45,536 nt of DNA. Origin: Prevotella sp. (lineage in GTDB: Bacteria; Bacteroidota; Bacteroidia; Bacteroidales; Bacteroidaceae). The notes under the pieces were generated by a model that saw only the letters and a list, made by a program, of their open reading frames with translations, searched no databases and was not told the DNA's origin. Numbering within the stretch: the stretch's first letter is position 1; each line of letters opens with the position of its first letter. Both the position numbers and the translations under genes were made by a program. The stretch spans positions 1 through 45,536 of the forward strand of contig JAFZSR010000062.1 in the NCBI GenBank assembly GCA_017619275.1, in the 5' to 3' direction. Of this stretch, positions 32,701-39,363 are shown one piece after another.

Positions 32701-33404
32701 AAGTCGCCCATCTGATCGCCTGCGGCTCCCATGGCATCACCAGCCATCTGTCCTGCCTGTCCCATCGCATCGCCAACTGCTTGTTGCGCTTGCGCCATGG
32801 CATCACCAGCCATCTGCTGCACCTCTGCACCAACTCCTTGGGCTGCATTTGCAACTTGGCCTGCAGCTTGCTGGGCGGCATCTGCAGCTTGACCAGCAGC
32901 TTGTTGAGCGACATCTGCGGCTTGGCTTGCGGCCTGTTCTGCTGCCCCAGCGGCTTGTTGTGCAACATCTGCAGCCTGGCCAGCAGCTTGTTGAGCGACA
33001 TCTGCAGCCTGACCAGCGGCTTGTTGGGCGACATCTGCAGCCTGACCAGCGGCTTGTTGGGCAGCATCTGCTGCTTGTTCTGCTGCCCCTGCAACTTGAC
33101 CTGCGGCTTGTTGTGCTGCACCAGCAGCTTGACCTGCAACTTGTTGAGCGGCTCCTGCGGCTTGACCTGCAACTTGTTGGGCGGCCTGTTCTGCTGCACC
33201 AACAGCTTGACCAGCAGCTTGTTGAGCGGTTCCTGCGGCTTGTTGTACTGTTCCAGCGGCCTGTGCTGCTGTGCCTTGAACGGCATCAGTGGCACTGGCT
33301 GCGGCTCCTGCGGCTTGCTTTACTGCACCTGCTGCGGTATTCTTTGCTGCACCTACGGCTTCAGCGGCATCGTTAATGATTGAGTCGAAATTTAAAAAGT
33401 CCAT
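29718..33404 (-). CDS. Giant 11-residue-repeat protein fused to a C-terminal Hcp (TssD) domain
   Basis: A 1228-aa protein. From about residue 15 to 1065 it is a single run of 11-residue repeats, without membrane segments and nearly without proline. The repeat type changes along the chain: AAGQAADVAQQ first, TLDSTMQDAKQ in the middle, KAEEAYNAAKG near the end. Such hendecads form right-handed coiled coils or long amphipathic helices as in LEA proteins. After a short linker (GMPKPAANDND), residues about 1097-1228 align with Hcp: GKVVINNKKYGIVECSYDFS, RPRGGRITFTM, FFYNWMF and the final FDNKWT, next to the normal hcp gene. Known evolved Hcps carry the extra domain at the C-terminus; here it is at the N-terminus. 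Possible roles: tube-length ruler, a filament inside or on the tube, or a cargo carrier. Confidence 0.88.
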   Translation of the reverse strand: MDFLNFDSIINDAAEAVGAAKNTAAGAVKQAAGAAASATDAVQGTAAQAAGTVQQAAGTAQQAAGQAVGAAEQAAQQVAGQAAGAAQQVAGQAAGAAQQAAGQVAGAAEQAADAAQQAAGQAADVAQQAAGQAADVAQQAAGQAADVAQQAAGAAEQAASQAADVAQQAAGQAADAAQQAAGQVANAAQGVGAEVQQMAGDAMAQAQQAVGDAMGQAGQMAGDAMGAAGDQMGDLKGQIDAAIQEAQASAQATMDEARAQTQQMMADAQQQIGDAAGAAQQQMQDAAAGVQQQLTDAASAAQQQAQAALDNVKPQVQDTLSQVSNTVQNATEGMQQMAQNAIDQAGQQLGDKMAEAQDAASAAYDQAQQQADQVASQVQQQAEQAAEEMQQKAEEVAAEMESKVNEAVEQAQQKALEACDAAEQKINELVEQAQEMGEEVASEAKEAYQNAMQQAQQTLDNATQQAQQTLASMQQDAQQSFDSATQEAKQTLESTMQDAKQTLDSAAQQAQQEFENTMQEAQQTLENATQQAQQTLESTMQEAQQTLDSTLQDAKQTLDSSLQDAKQTLESTMQDAKQTLDNTMQDAKQTLDSTMQQAQQTLNGAVQQAQQSFDGAMQQAKQTLDSAQQQAQQAFNQAVNQAKQTCDQAKQAAQQAYDSASQAAKQAYESAKQQAGQLYDKASQAYNDAMQRAQQAYDTAMAKARETLDAAKQKAEQVYNSMKQKAQDALDAAKQKAQEVYNSAKETAQKAYNTAKEKAQQAYNTAKEKAEQAYNTAKAKAEEVYNSVKSKAEEAYNNAKAKAEEVYNQVKGKAEEAYNNAKAKAEEVYNQVKGKAEEAYNAAKDKAQEVYNSVKGKAEEAYNAAKAKAEEAYNSIKGKAEEAYNAAKGKAQEAYNAAKEEAQKAYNAVKDEAKQTYEAAKKEVTETYNAVKGEAKAAYEAAKKEVVETYNAIKEEALNTVNEIKEGVKKAAQEIKDEAQKLVNAAKDAVNEAKEKAKEVANAVKEKGQELLNKGKEAITNAVNKLQEQITNTLNNLTAQLQNLAKDAVDNIASGFAEALGMGGDLKASAKGAVDNLASSLAGGMPKPAANDNDAFHGKVVINNKKYGIVECSYDFSQMCDSTGKPSARPRGGRITFTMPATSDDDVFFYNWMFEKTLVYDGYLKFVVWARQNKRCFKTVNFKNAYCVGLRDYFNDSDSKLMYSQITLAAEVIVVGINETATFDNKWT
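30114..33360. repeat. 33-bp coding tandem repeats of the hendecad region
   Basis: The nucleotide sequence repeats at about 33 bp throughout, for example the recurring CTGCTGGGC/TTGGCATCCTGCATGGT elements near 31,600-31,900 and the CTCGGCCTTGGCCTT elements near 30,780-31,080. It is the DNA image of the 11-residue protein repeat. Such arrays can expand or contract in whole units without frameshift. Confidence 0.85.
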
Positions 33405-33538
33405 GCGCTATATATAATAATGTGTACAGGGAGGGTGGCTTTTTATCGTATCAGCATTTACATCCTTCACACACTCGTGACGTATTGATTGTGGTGAAGA
33501 ATAGAGGAGAAAAAGGAAAACTTTGTAGAGAAGGGAAA

Positions 33539-33580
33539 GGTTTGAGGTCTGGGTTCCTCATTCGACCCAAACCCCAAACC
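33539..33580 (-). terminator. Imperfect hairpin downstream of hcp
   Basis: The arms GGTTTGAGGTCTGGGT (33539-33554) and ACCCAAACCCCAAACC (33565-33580) pair at 14 of 16 positions around a 10-nt loop, just after the hcp stop on the minus strand. The following RNA has no clear U-run, so this is more likely a partial terminator or an mRNA-stabilising end than a full stop. It fits a need for much more Hcp than for downstream proteins. Confidence 0.5.
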
Positions 33581-33593
33581 CATAACGATAGAC

Positions 33594-34001
33594 TTAGTTG
33601 TCGATGGTCCAGCGGTTGTTGTGCTGGGCGTTACCCATCTTGATGACCTTAGCCGAGATGCAGAACTCCTCGTACTGCTGTACCTCGTTCTTGTTGTCGT
33701 AGGTCTCGGCATATTCTACCATGTAGCCCTCTTCGAAATCGAGGTGCTTCATCTCGCCACCCTGACGGTTGGGCCATGAGATGGTGCCGCTCTTCGACAT
33801 GTAGGTGTCGCACATCCACTCGAGCAGGTCGGTGTTGCCGTCATCGTTTGACTTAACTTTCACATAGATCTTACCGCCGCGTGTGGTGCCTGTGGGCTGA
33901 CCTTCGACATCGGTCTGCTGGTTGAGTTCGTAACGAACATACATGACTTCGCGCTCGGCAATGCCATCAGCATTGATGGTTACAGTTCTCTGTGCTGCCA
34001 T
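33594..34001 (-). CDS. tssD: T6SS tube protein Hcp (TssD)
   Basis: Hcp hexamers stack to build the inner tube. The 135-aa length is typical. Family features include the first strand with MYVRYELNQQTDVEGQPTG, the TRGGKIYVKVKS segment, LLEWMCDTYMSKSGTISW, the acidic hairpin VEYAETYDN and the end HNNRWTIDN. It has no extension. It lies between tssC and the giant Hcp-fusion gene. The non-coding spaces on both sides (108 and 189 bp) are the largest in this part of the operon and each holds a hairpin, which suggests separate mRNA processing and high expression. Position and sequence are both decisive. Confidence 0.95.
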   Translation of the reverse strand: MAAQRTVTINADGIAEREVMYVRYELNQQTDVEGQPTGTTRGGKIYVKVKSNDDGNTDLLEWMCDTYMSKSGTISWPNRQGGEMKHLDFEEGYMVEYAETYDNKNEVQQYEEFCISAKVIKMGNAQHNNRWTIDN

Positions 34002-34071
34002 AATTGAAATGATTTAAAGGGTTAATAATAAAATGAATAAAATAGGTTGTTAATAAGAATGAACAAGAGGG

Positions 34072-34103
34072 AATAGGATTCTGCACGGTTGCAGAACCCT
34101 ATT
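34072..34103 (-). promoter_or_regulatory. Hairpin in the tssC-hcp intergenic region
   Basis: AATAGG-A-TTCTGCA (34072-34085) and TGCAGAA-C-CCTATT (34090-34103) pair over 13 bp with one mismatch and a 4-nt loop. There is no U-run on the minus strand, so it more likely protects or processes the mRNA upstream of hcp than terminates it. Confidence 0.55.
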
Positions 34104-34110
34104 GAAAGTA

Positions 34111-35490
34111 TTAAGACACGCTGGTATCCCACTCGGTGCCGGCGTCGCCGTTGTGACCGGTAAGCGAGATGAAGAAGTTCTTGGCGGCGAAGAATGGCTT
34201 CAGCTCCACCTCAATCTTGATGTCCTTGGTCTTGGGATCCTGATTGATGCTCTTCAAGTTGTAGTTCTCAATGAGCTTGCCAGGGCCTTTATAGTCGCTG
34301 AGGAAGTCGTGCACAGCCTGCTGCAACTCGGCCTTCACGCTGCTGTTCCAGTTGATGAACGCCTCGTCGTTGAAGAAGTTTTGGAACACTTTTCCAATCC
34401 AGTCGAACACACGCACGATGGGGTACTCCTGCAGACCGATGGTGGCTCCGTTGTAGAGCGAACGGTTCGAGAAGGCCATGGTGCGGCCGTCCTCCTCGAC
34501 CATGGGGATGACACCCATGTCGATGATGGCTGCAATCTCACTCTTGCGCAGGTCCATACGGGCACCCTTCACGTTGGAGAGCGTGCCATACTTCTTGCCG
34601 GCGCAGCCCTGAGCGATGACAGTCTCCTCGGTGTTGGTCATGCGACCAGCGAGTGCTGCCGAAGCGGGGATATAGAGGTCGTCGTCCTCGCCAGCCAGCT
34701 CACTCTTCTTGCGGCCAAGGATGTAGTTGGCAGTCATCACCACGTTGGCCATCTTGGCCTCTTGGCTCTGGATGTTGGCATCGTCGAGCTCGTCCTTCAG
34801 CATGGAGAAATTCAGGCTGTCCTTGAAGTCGGTGAGCATGATGACCTTGTTGCGATAGGCGGTGTCGGCCCACATGCGGGTGACGGTGGCGTCGCCAATG
34901 TATCCTGGCATGATGAGCAACGAGTAGTTGTTCTTCAGACTCAGACGGTCGTAGTAGCGCTCCAGCTCGTCGCGGATGGCGAGTGTGTCCTCAGAATCGT
35001 GGTACTCCAGCTCTTCCTTGTTCACGTTCATCAGCGTGAGGCAATCGACCTTTCCCTGTCCGGCATTGGCGAAGAAGGAGTCGAGGGCACGGTAGGTAAT
35101 CTCCAGCTTCTGCACCTCGTCGTGCACGGTGAAGAGGTTGTTCTTCAGGTTGGTCTCGGCCTTGGCCAGCTTCTCCTTGCACTGGTCGATGATTTCCATT
35201 GGATCAGTGCCACCCTCTTCAAGGATGCTCACCCAGAGTTCCAGTTCGTTCTTCAGCTTTTTGCGGCCATCGGCATAAGCAGCGTCGTTGAGGAAGATGT
35301 TCTTCACGGCTTTGCGGCGGGGATCCATGTTCTCAACGCCCTTGATGAGGCCCTTGATCATTTGGAAGCCTCCAAACTTGCTCAGCCCATTAACGCTGGT
35401 ATCGAGCAATTGTGAAGGGTTCTCTATTTTTTCTCTTTCACGAAGTCCGAGGGCTTGGCCCTGCTCTTCTTGTTTCAGTTCTTCTGCCAT
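34111..35490 (-). CDS. tssC: T6SS contractile sheath large subunit TssC (VipB)
   Basis: TssC forms the contractile sheath with TssB. The 459-aa protein has the family N-terminal helix region, the RKAVKNIFLNDAAYADGRKKL segment, FANAGQGKVDCLTLMNVNKEE, YSLLIMPGYIGDATVTRMWAD and the C-terminal EVELKPFFAAKNFFISLTGH. The end is the beta strand extended between sheath rings. It is separated from tssB by 58 bp containing GGGTTTAATGG-type short repeats. Length and motifs are normal. Confidence 0.95.
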   Translation of the reverse strand: MAEELKQEEQGQALGLREREKIENPSQLLDTSVNGLSKFGGFQMIKGLIKGVENMDPRRKAVKNIFLNDAAYADGRKKLKNELELWVSILEEGGTDPMEIIDQCKEKLAKAETNLKNNLFTVHDEVQKLEITYRALDSFFANAGQGKVDCLTLMNVNKEELEYHDSEDTLAIRDELERYYDRLSLKNNYSLLIMPGYIGDATVTRMWADTAYRNKVIMLTDFKDSLNFSMLKDELDDANIQSQEAKMANVVMTANYILGRKKSELAGEDDDLYIPASAALAGRMTNTEETVIAQGCAGKKYGTLSNVKGARMDLRKSEIAAIIDMGVIPMVEEDGRTMAFSNRSLYNGATIGLQEYPIVRVFDWIGKVFQNFFNDEAFINWNSSVKAELQQAVHDFLSDYKGPGKLIENYNLKSINQDPKTKDIKIEVELKPFFAAKNFFISLTGHNGDAGTEWDTSVS

Positions 35491-35548
35491 AGTTTTTTTA
35501 TGGGTTTAATGGGATTAATGGGGTTAATGGGAATGGATGAGAGGGAGG

Positions 35549-36004
35549 TTACTCGGCGTCCTCGATTTCGGCCAAGAGAGCCTTGAGGGCGTTCTTCAGG
35601 TTGTCGCGTGCAGCATCATCCTTGAGGGCGGTGCGCAGCGACTTGTTCTTCTCCAGCTGGCGAATGACACTATTGTAAGCATCAATCTTCGACTTTGCGC
35701 CACTCATCAGTGCGCTGTTGGCGATGAGCGCATCGTCCTCGAAGTCCTTGATCGACTTGAAATCAAAGTCCTCGTAGACGGCTCCACCTTCTTCGTTCTC
35801 CAAGGCCACGTCCTTCTTGGAGGGCTGGTAGTGCTCAAACACGTCCTTCATGCTCTTGGCCTTGAAGCCTTCGCGGTCCTCGTCGCTCTGGGGAGCTTCG
35901 TCGGTGAACTGGTCGGCGTAGAGAGCCCGGTTCTGTGGGAACTCGATGATGCCGTCTTGTGCCTCTACATCAAGCACCTTGGTGATAACAGTTTTTCTTG
36001 CCAT
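35549..36004 (-). CDS. tssB: T6SS contractile sheath small subunit TssB (VipA)
   Basis: TssB pairs with TssC in the sheath and presents the segment that ClpV pulls on. The 151-aa protein starts with ARKTVITKVLDVEAQDGIIE and has the YEDFDFKSIKDFEDDALIANS region and the helical C-terminus with YNSVIRQLEKNKSLRTALKDD. Neighbours are tssC downstream and tssH upstream. The short length is typical of the family. Identification is by family pattern and position. Confidence 0.92.
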   Translation of the reverse strand: MARKTVITKVLDVEAQDGIIEFPQNRALYADQFTDEAPQSDEDREGFKAKSMKDVFEHYQPSKKDVALENEEGGAVYEDFDFKSIKDFEDDALIANSALMSGAKSKIDAYNSVIRQLEKNKSLRTALKDDAARDNLKNALKALLAEIEDAE

Positions 36005-36052
36005 AATTGTTTTGGGTTTATTGGTTAATAAATAAAGTAGAATTAACGTTGA

Positions 36053-38413
36053 TTATGCCTCAGGCTCGGCGGGAGCGGGGGCCTCAGCGGGGGTGTCAGC
36101 GGGCACAGGCTCCTCGGCGGGGGCGTCGTCGTCGGGACCTTCGATGTCCCAGATGATTTGCTTCTTCTCCTCGTCGTACTTCATCGTCACCTTGTCGCCA
36201 GCCACAATGTCGCCAGCGATAATGAGCTTCGACAGCGGACGGCGGATCTCCTTGCGGATGATGCCCAGGATGGGACGTGCACCATAGTGTGCGTTGAAGC
36301 CCACGCTGGTGACGTACTTGCGTGCTGACTCATCGATTTCGAGGGTGATGTTCTGCTCGTTCAGCGTCTTCAGCAGGTTCTTGATATGGATGTCGAAGAT
36401 GCGATTGATCATCTCGGTGGTGATGGGCGAGAACGGTACAATCTCGGTGAGGCGAGCCAGGAACTCTGGACGGAAGTTTCCTTGCATCACTTCGAGCAGC
36501 TGGTCGTGGGTGGGCACGCGGCCCTCGCCAAACGACTTGAAGATATACTCCGAGCCGATGTTCGAAGTGAAGATGATGAGCGAGTTCGAGAAGTCGCCCA
36601 CACGGCCTAGGCGGTCGTGCAGCTTACCCTCGTCGAGAATCTGCAGGAAGAGGTCGAAGACGCTCTTGTGTGCCTTCTCAATCTCGTCGAAGAGCACCAC
36701 ACTGTAGGGATGCTGACGAATCTGGTTCACCAGCAAGCCGCCCTCCTCGTAGCCCACATATCCCGGAGGTGCACCGTAGAGCAGTGCCACGGAGTGCTCC
36801 TCCTTATACTCCGACATGTCGAAACGCAGCATAGCCGTCTCGTCGTCGAAGAGGAAGTTGGCCAGACTCTTGGCCAGCTCGGTCTTACCTGTTCCCGTGG
36901 GGCCGAGGAAGAAGAACGAACCCATGGGCTGTCCCTTCTTGTTCAGACCCGAGCGGCTCTCGAAGATGGCGTCGAGAATGCTCTTGATGGCATGGTTCTG
37001 TCCCACCACGCGCTGGTGCAGAATCTGCTCGGCATTGCCCAACTTCTCGCGCTCTTCGCTCTGGATGTTACCCATGGGAATGCCCGTCATCTTGGCAACG
37101 ACGTCGCGGACGGCTTCTTTCTTAAGGGTAGGTGTGGTAGGTGAAGTAGGTGAAGTAGGTTCGGGAGAGGCGAGCGCGGCCAGCTCGTTGGCAATCTTCA
37201 CGCTTGACATGGCACGGTCGAGCAGGTCGAGGGCCGACGACGGCAGACGGCGGTCGGGCATGTAGCGCTTGGCCAGACGGACAATCTCGGCGGGAACCTC
37301 GTCGTCGATAGGCAGATGATGGAAGTCCTCATAGCTCTGGCGCTTGGCCTGAATGATGTTGATGGCCTGCTCCTCGTTGGGCTCCTCCACGGTAATCTTC
37401 TCGAAGAAGGCCGTCAGCTCCTTGTCCTTCTCAATGTCCTTGGTGTATCCGTCGATGGTCGAGGTGATGACCACCTGCAGCTGGTTCTTCGAGAGCAGTT
37501 TCTTCAGTCCGGGCAGAATGCCGTTCAGTGTTGACTGCTTGTCCTCCACACGATGGAAGTTCTCGACGATGAGTAGGGGCTGCGTCAGCTGCATCAGCTG
37601 CTCGCTCACCTGCTTGAAGCGGTCTTCAATCTCGCCCTTGTAGCTGACGCCCTGACTGAGGGCGATGAGGTCGAGCTCGTAGGGTTGCATGTTCTCCAAT
37701 GAGGCTGGCACCTTCTTGTCGCGCACCCGCTGCAGGATGGCATTGATGAGACTGGTCTTTCCCACGCCTGTCTCGCCCACGATGAGCAGATTGGCGCGGT
37801 CCTTGCGGGCCAGCACCTCGGTCATGGAGCGCACCTCGCCATCGAAACCAATGACGGGAGCCTCGGGCAGTTCAATAAGCATATCGACGCAGTAGCCATT
37901 GTCGGCGGGCATGCCGGCAGCAGCCGAAGAGGATGCGGAATAACCGCCCCCTGCAGGAGCAGCCTTCACGGGAGCACCAGTTCCAATCTGCTTCTTGATT
38001 TTCTCGGCCGAGAGGGGCAGTGTCTTCAGCTGGTCGTAGCTGAACCCCACGCCCGGACTGGCGAGTGCAGCCAACAGACAGGGACCATCGATGTCGGCCT
38101 TTCCAGCGGCGTCGGCAATCTGCTTGGCCTCCTTCACCACGTTCTGTGCATCGTGCGACAGCTCGAATCCCTTCATGGCATAGGGCGACTTGTCGCACTG
38201 CTTCATGCGCATATCGGCCCAGTCCACCAGATAGTAGTAATCCTCGTCGAGCGTATCTTCGATGTAGTTCACCATGCCGGCACTGCGGTGCAGCAGGGCA
38301 CGCAACATGTGTGCAGGTTCAATCTTCGGCGACTTGTTGTCGTTGGCAAACGACTGCGCAATATGCAGCAAGTCGAATGGAAGACCGGCTAATAGTTCTG
38401 TGTACTTGTCCAT
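36053..38413 (-). CDS. tssH: T6SS sheath-recycling AAA+ ATPase ClpV (TssH)
   Basis: ClpV disassembles contracted sheaths with ATP. The 786-aa protein has a ClpN domain (1-145), a first AAA+ domain with Walker A GETGVGKTS (213-221), a very short middle region and a second AAA+ domain with GPTGTGKTE (504-512) and Walker B VVLFDEIEKAH (572-582). In the first AAA+ domain the expected Walker B acidic pair is replaced: the strand reads LLIVENFHRV (280-289). This suggests that only the second ring hydrolyses ATP. The coiled-coil middle domain of ClpB is mostly missing. A PTSPTSPTTPT linker near residue 420 is encoded by a 9-bp repeat. ClpV next to tssB-tssC is the standard order. Confidence 0.93.
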   Translation of the reverse strand: MDKYTELLAGLPFDLLHIAQSFANDNKSPKIEPAHMLRALLHRSAGMVNYIEDTLDEDYYYLVDWADMRMKQCDKSPYAMKGFELSHDAQNVVKEAKQIADAAGKADIDGPCLLAALASPGVGFSYDQLKTLPLSAEKIKKQIGTGAPVKAAPAGGGYSASSSAAAGMPADNGYCVDMLIELPEAPVIGFDGEVRSMTEVLARKDRANLLIVGETGVGKTSLINAILQRVRDKKVPASLENMQPYELDLIALSQGVSYKGEIEDRFKQVSEQLMQLTQPLLIVENFHRVEDKQSTLNGILPGLKKLLSKNQLQVVITSTIDGYTKDIEKDKELTAFFEKITVEEPNEEQAINIIQAKRQSYEDFHHLPIDDEVPAEIVRLAKRYMPDRRLPSSALDLLDRAMSSVKIANELAALASPEPTSPTSPTTPTLKKEAVRDVVAKMTGIPMGNIQSEEREKLGNAEQILHQRVVGQNHAIKSILDAIFESRSGLNKKGQPMGSFFFLGPTGTGKTELAKSLANFLFDDETAMLRFDMSEYKEEHSVALLYGAPPGYVGYEEGGLLVNQIRQHPYSVVLFDEIEKAHKSVFDLFLQILDEGKLHDRLGRVGDFSNSLIIFTSNIGSEYIFKSFGEGRVPTHDQLLEVMQGNFRPEFLARLTEIVPFSPITTEMINRIFDIHIKNLLKTLNEQNITLEIDESARKYVTSVGFNAHYGARPILGIIRKEIRRPLSKLIIAGDIVAGDKVTMKYDEEKKQIIWDIEGPDDDAPAEEPVPADTPAEAPAPAEPEA
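37128..37163. repeat. 9-bp microsatellite inside tssH
   Basis: Four consecutive 9-bp units of the GTAGGTGAA type (37128, 37137, 37146, 37155) encode the Pro-Thr/Ser linker between the two AAA+ domains. The period and in-frame effect match the ACTAG array in the E1-like gene. Confidence 0.85.
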
Positions 38414-38440
38414 ATTTATCGTGTTTTAGGGTTAATAAAT

Positions 38441-39178
38441 TCATTTAATCCATTCTGCTGTGGGGTCTATCTGCAGGAAAGCACTGGGGACATAAGCCGT
38501 GGCTACCGAGCAGAGCCCCTTCACCGTGACCACTACGCGCTGCTGACCTGCCACGCGTGCCACCCGCCCTCTCACACCAACGAATGGTCCGTCAATCACC
38601 TTCACGATGTCACCACTCTTGAAATGGCACTGGTCGGGCTGCACCACCCTCACATGGGCGCTATTGGCAGTGGTGGCGAGCACGAAGTTGCGCATCTCAT
38701 TGTTGGGCACCACAAGGGGAGGGTTTTTCCCTTCTTCCAGCCTGAAATGGTCGTAGTAATAAGTAAGGAACGACAACTGTGGCGTGTCCTTCACATACTC
38801 ATCGGCTTTCTCACGCGAGGTATAGGCAAACAGGATATTTGGCACCAGTGGTTCTTCCACGCGAACCCGCTTGCCGTTCACCATCCTGTTAACGATATGC
38901 CTGGGCAGAAACGTCAGCGTTCCGTGGTCTACCATATAATCGGATGCTTTCTGCTCGCGTCCGTAAGAAGCCCTGACAACAAACCACTCATGGTTTGGAT
39001 TAGGCACATATTCTACCGACACCCCAGTTTGTGAGCTTGTGGCTTTGGGGATGATGCTGTTACTGTTTTCAGGTCGGTAGTGTTTATCAGTTTCCTCAGT
39101 TTCAGCACTATAGGGACTCATATCCACATTAGTCAATGTGCTCATACACGTCCACTCAATGGCCATGCCGCAGGGCAT
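38441..39178 (-). CDS. NusG-family antiterminator (UpxY-like), first gene of the T6SS operon
   Basis: This NusG paralogue (245 aa) has an NGN domain (about 65-165; HEWFVVRASYGREQKASDYM, LPRHIVNRMVNGKRVRVEEP) and a C-terminal KOW domain with FKSGDIVKVIDGPFVGVRG. In Bacteroides the UpxY proteins are encoded first in long capsule operons and prevent premature termination in their own operon. The same position here, ahead of about 30 kb of T6SS and ubiquitin-like genes, argues for the same function. The start is uncertain: methionines at residues 1, 5, 12 and 20 are possible, and none has a strong ribosome binding site. The predicted transcription start lies only about 10 nt before the first of them. 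Confidence 0.9.
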   Translation of the reverse strand: MPCGMAIEWTCMSTLTNVDMSPYSAETEETDKHYRPENSNSIIPKATSSQTGVSVEYVPNPNHEWFVVRASYGREQKASDYMVDHGTLTFLPRHIVNRMVNGKRVRVEEPLVPNILFAYTSREKADEYVKDTPQLSFLTYYYDHFRLEEGKNPPLVVPNNEMRNFVLATTANSAHVRVVQPDQCHFKSGDIVKVIDGPFVGVRGRVARVAGQQRVVVTVKGLCSVATAYVPSAFLQIDPTAEWIK

Positions 39179-39194
39179 GAGCCATTATTGCCTA

Positions 39195-39224
39195 CAAAAT
39201 TAAGAAAAAAAAAGCAATCTGAAA
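39195..39224 (-). promoter_or_regulatory. Predicted promoter of the T6SS operon
   Basis: On the minus strand a -7 box TAATTTTG (39195-39202) is a full match to TAnnTTTG. A TTTC (39221-39224), one mismatch from TTTG, sits 18 nt upstream. It is placed right before the UpxY-like gene in AT-rich DNA (A-tracts at 39203-39213 and 39239-39258). Confidence 0.62.
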
Positions 39225-39292
39225 CATATTTGGCCATTTTTTTTCGAAAAAAAGAAAAATAAAGGGCAAAAAGACTATTATAACAAACAAAA

Positions 39293-39340
39293 AAAGCCAC
39301 AAGGAACGTCGGACTATTCATCCTTTTTCCTTGTGGCTTT
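39293..39340 (-). terminator. Rho-independent terminator of the DUF349 gene
   Basis: AAAGCCACAAGGA (39293-39305) and TCCTTGTGGCTTT (39328-39340) are a perfect 13-bp inverted repeat. Read on the minus strand it is followed by TTTTTTGTTTGTTATAAT, a U-rich tail. It lies 24 bp after the DUF349 gene and isolates it from the T6SS promoter. Confidence 0.88.
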
Positions 39341-39363
39341 GCTTCGATATGCTTGAAGCGCTG

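Noticed and set aside
31374-33383. Long Leu/Gly/Ser/Cys-rich open frame on the plus strand (669 codons)
   Set aside because: It is the antisense shadow of the 33-bp repeats of the Hcp-fusion gene; the frame is open only because the opposite strand is repetitive and GC-rich.
1700-39178. Prophage, tailocin or extracellular contractile injection system
   Set aside because: ClpV, TssK, TssF/TssE and VgrG together with Hcp define a T6SS; no capsid, lysis, portal, or tape-measure gene of phage type is seen (the hendecad-Hcp protein is not a typical tape measure).
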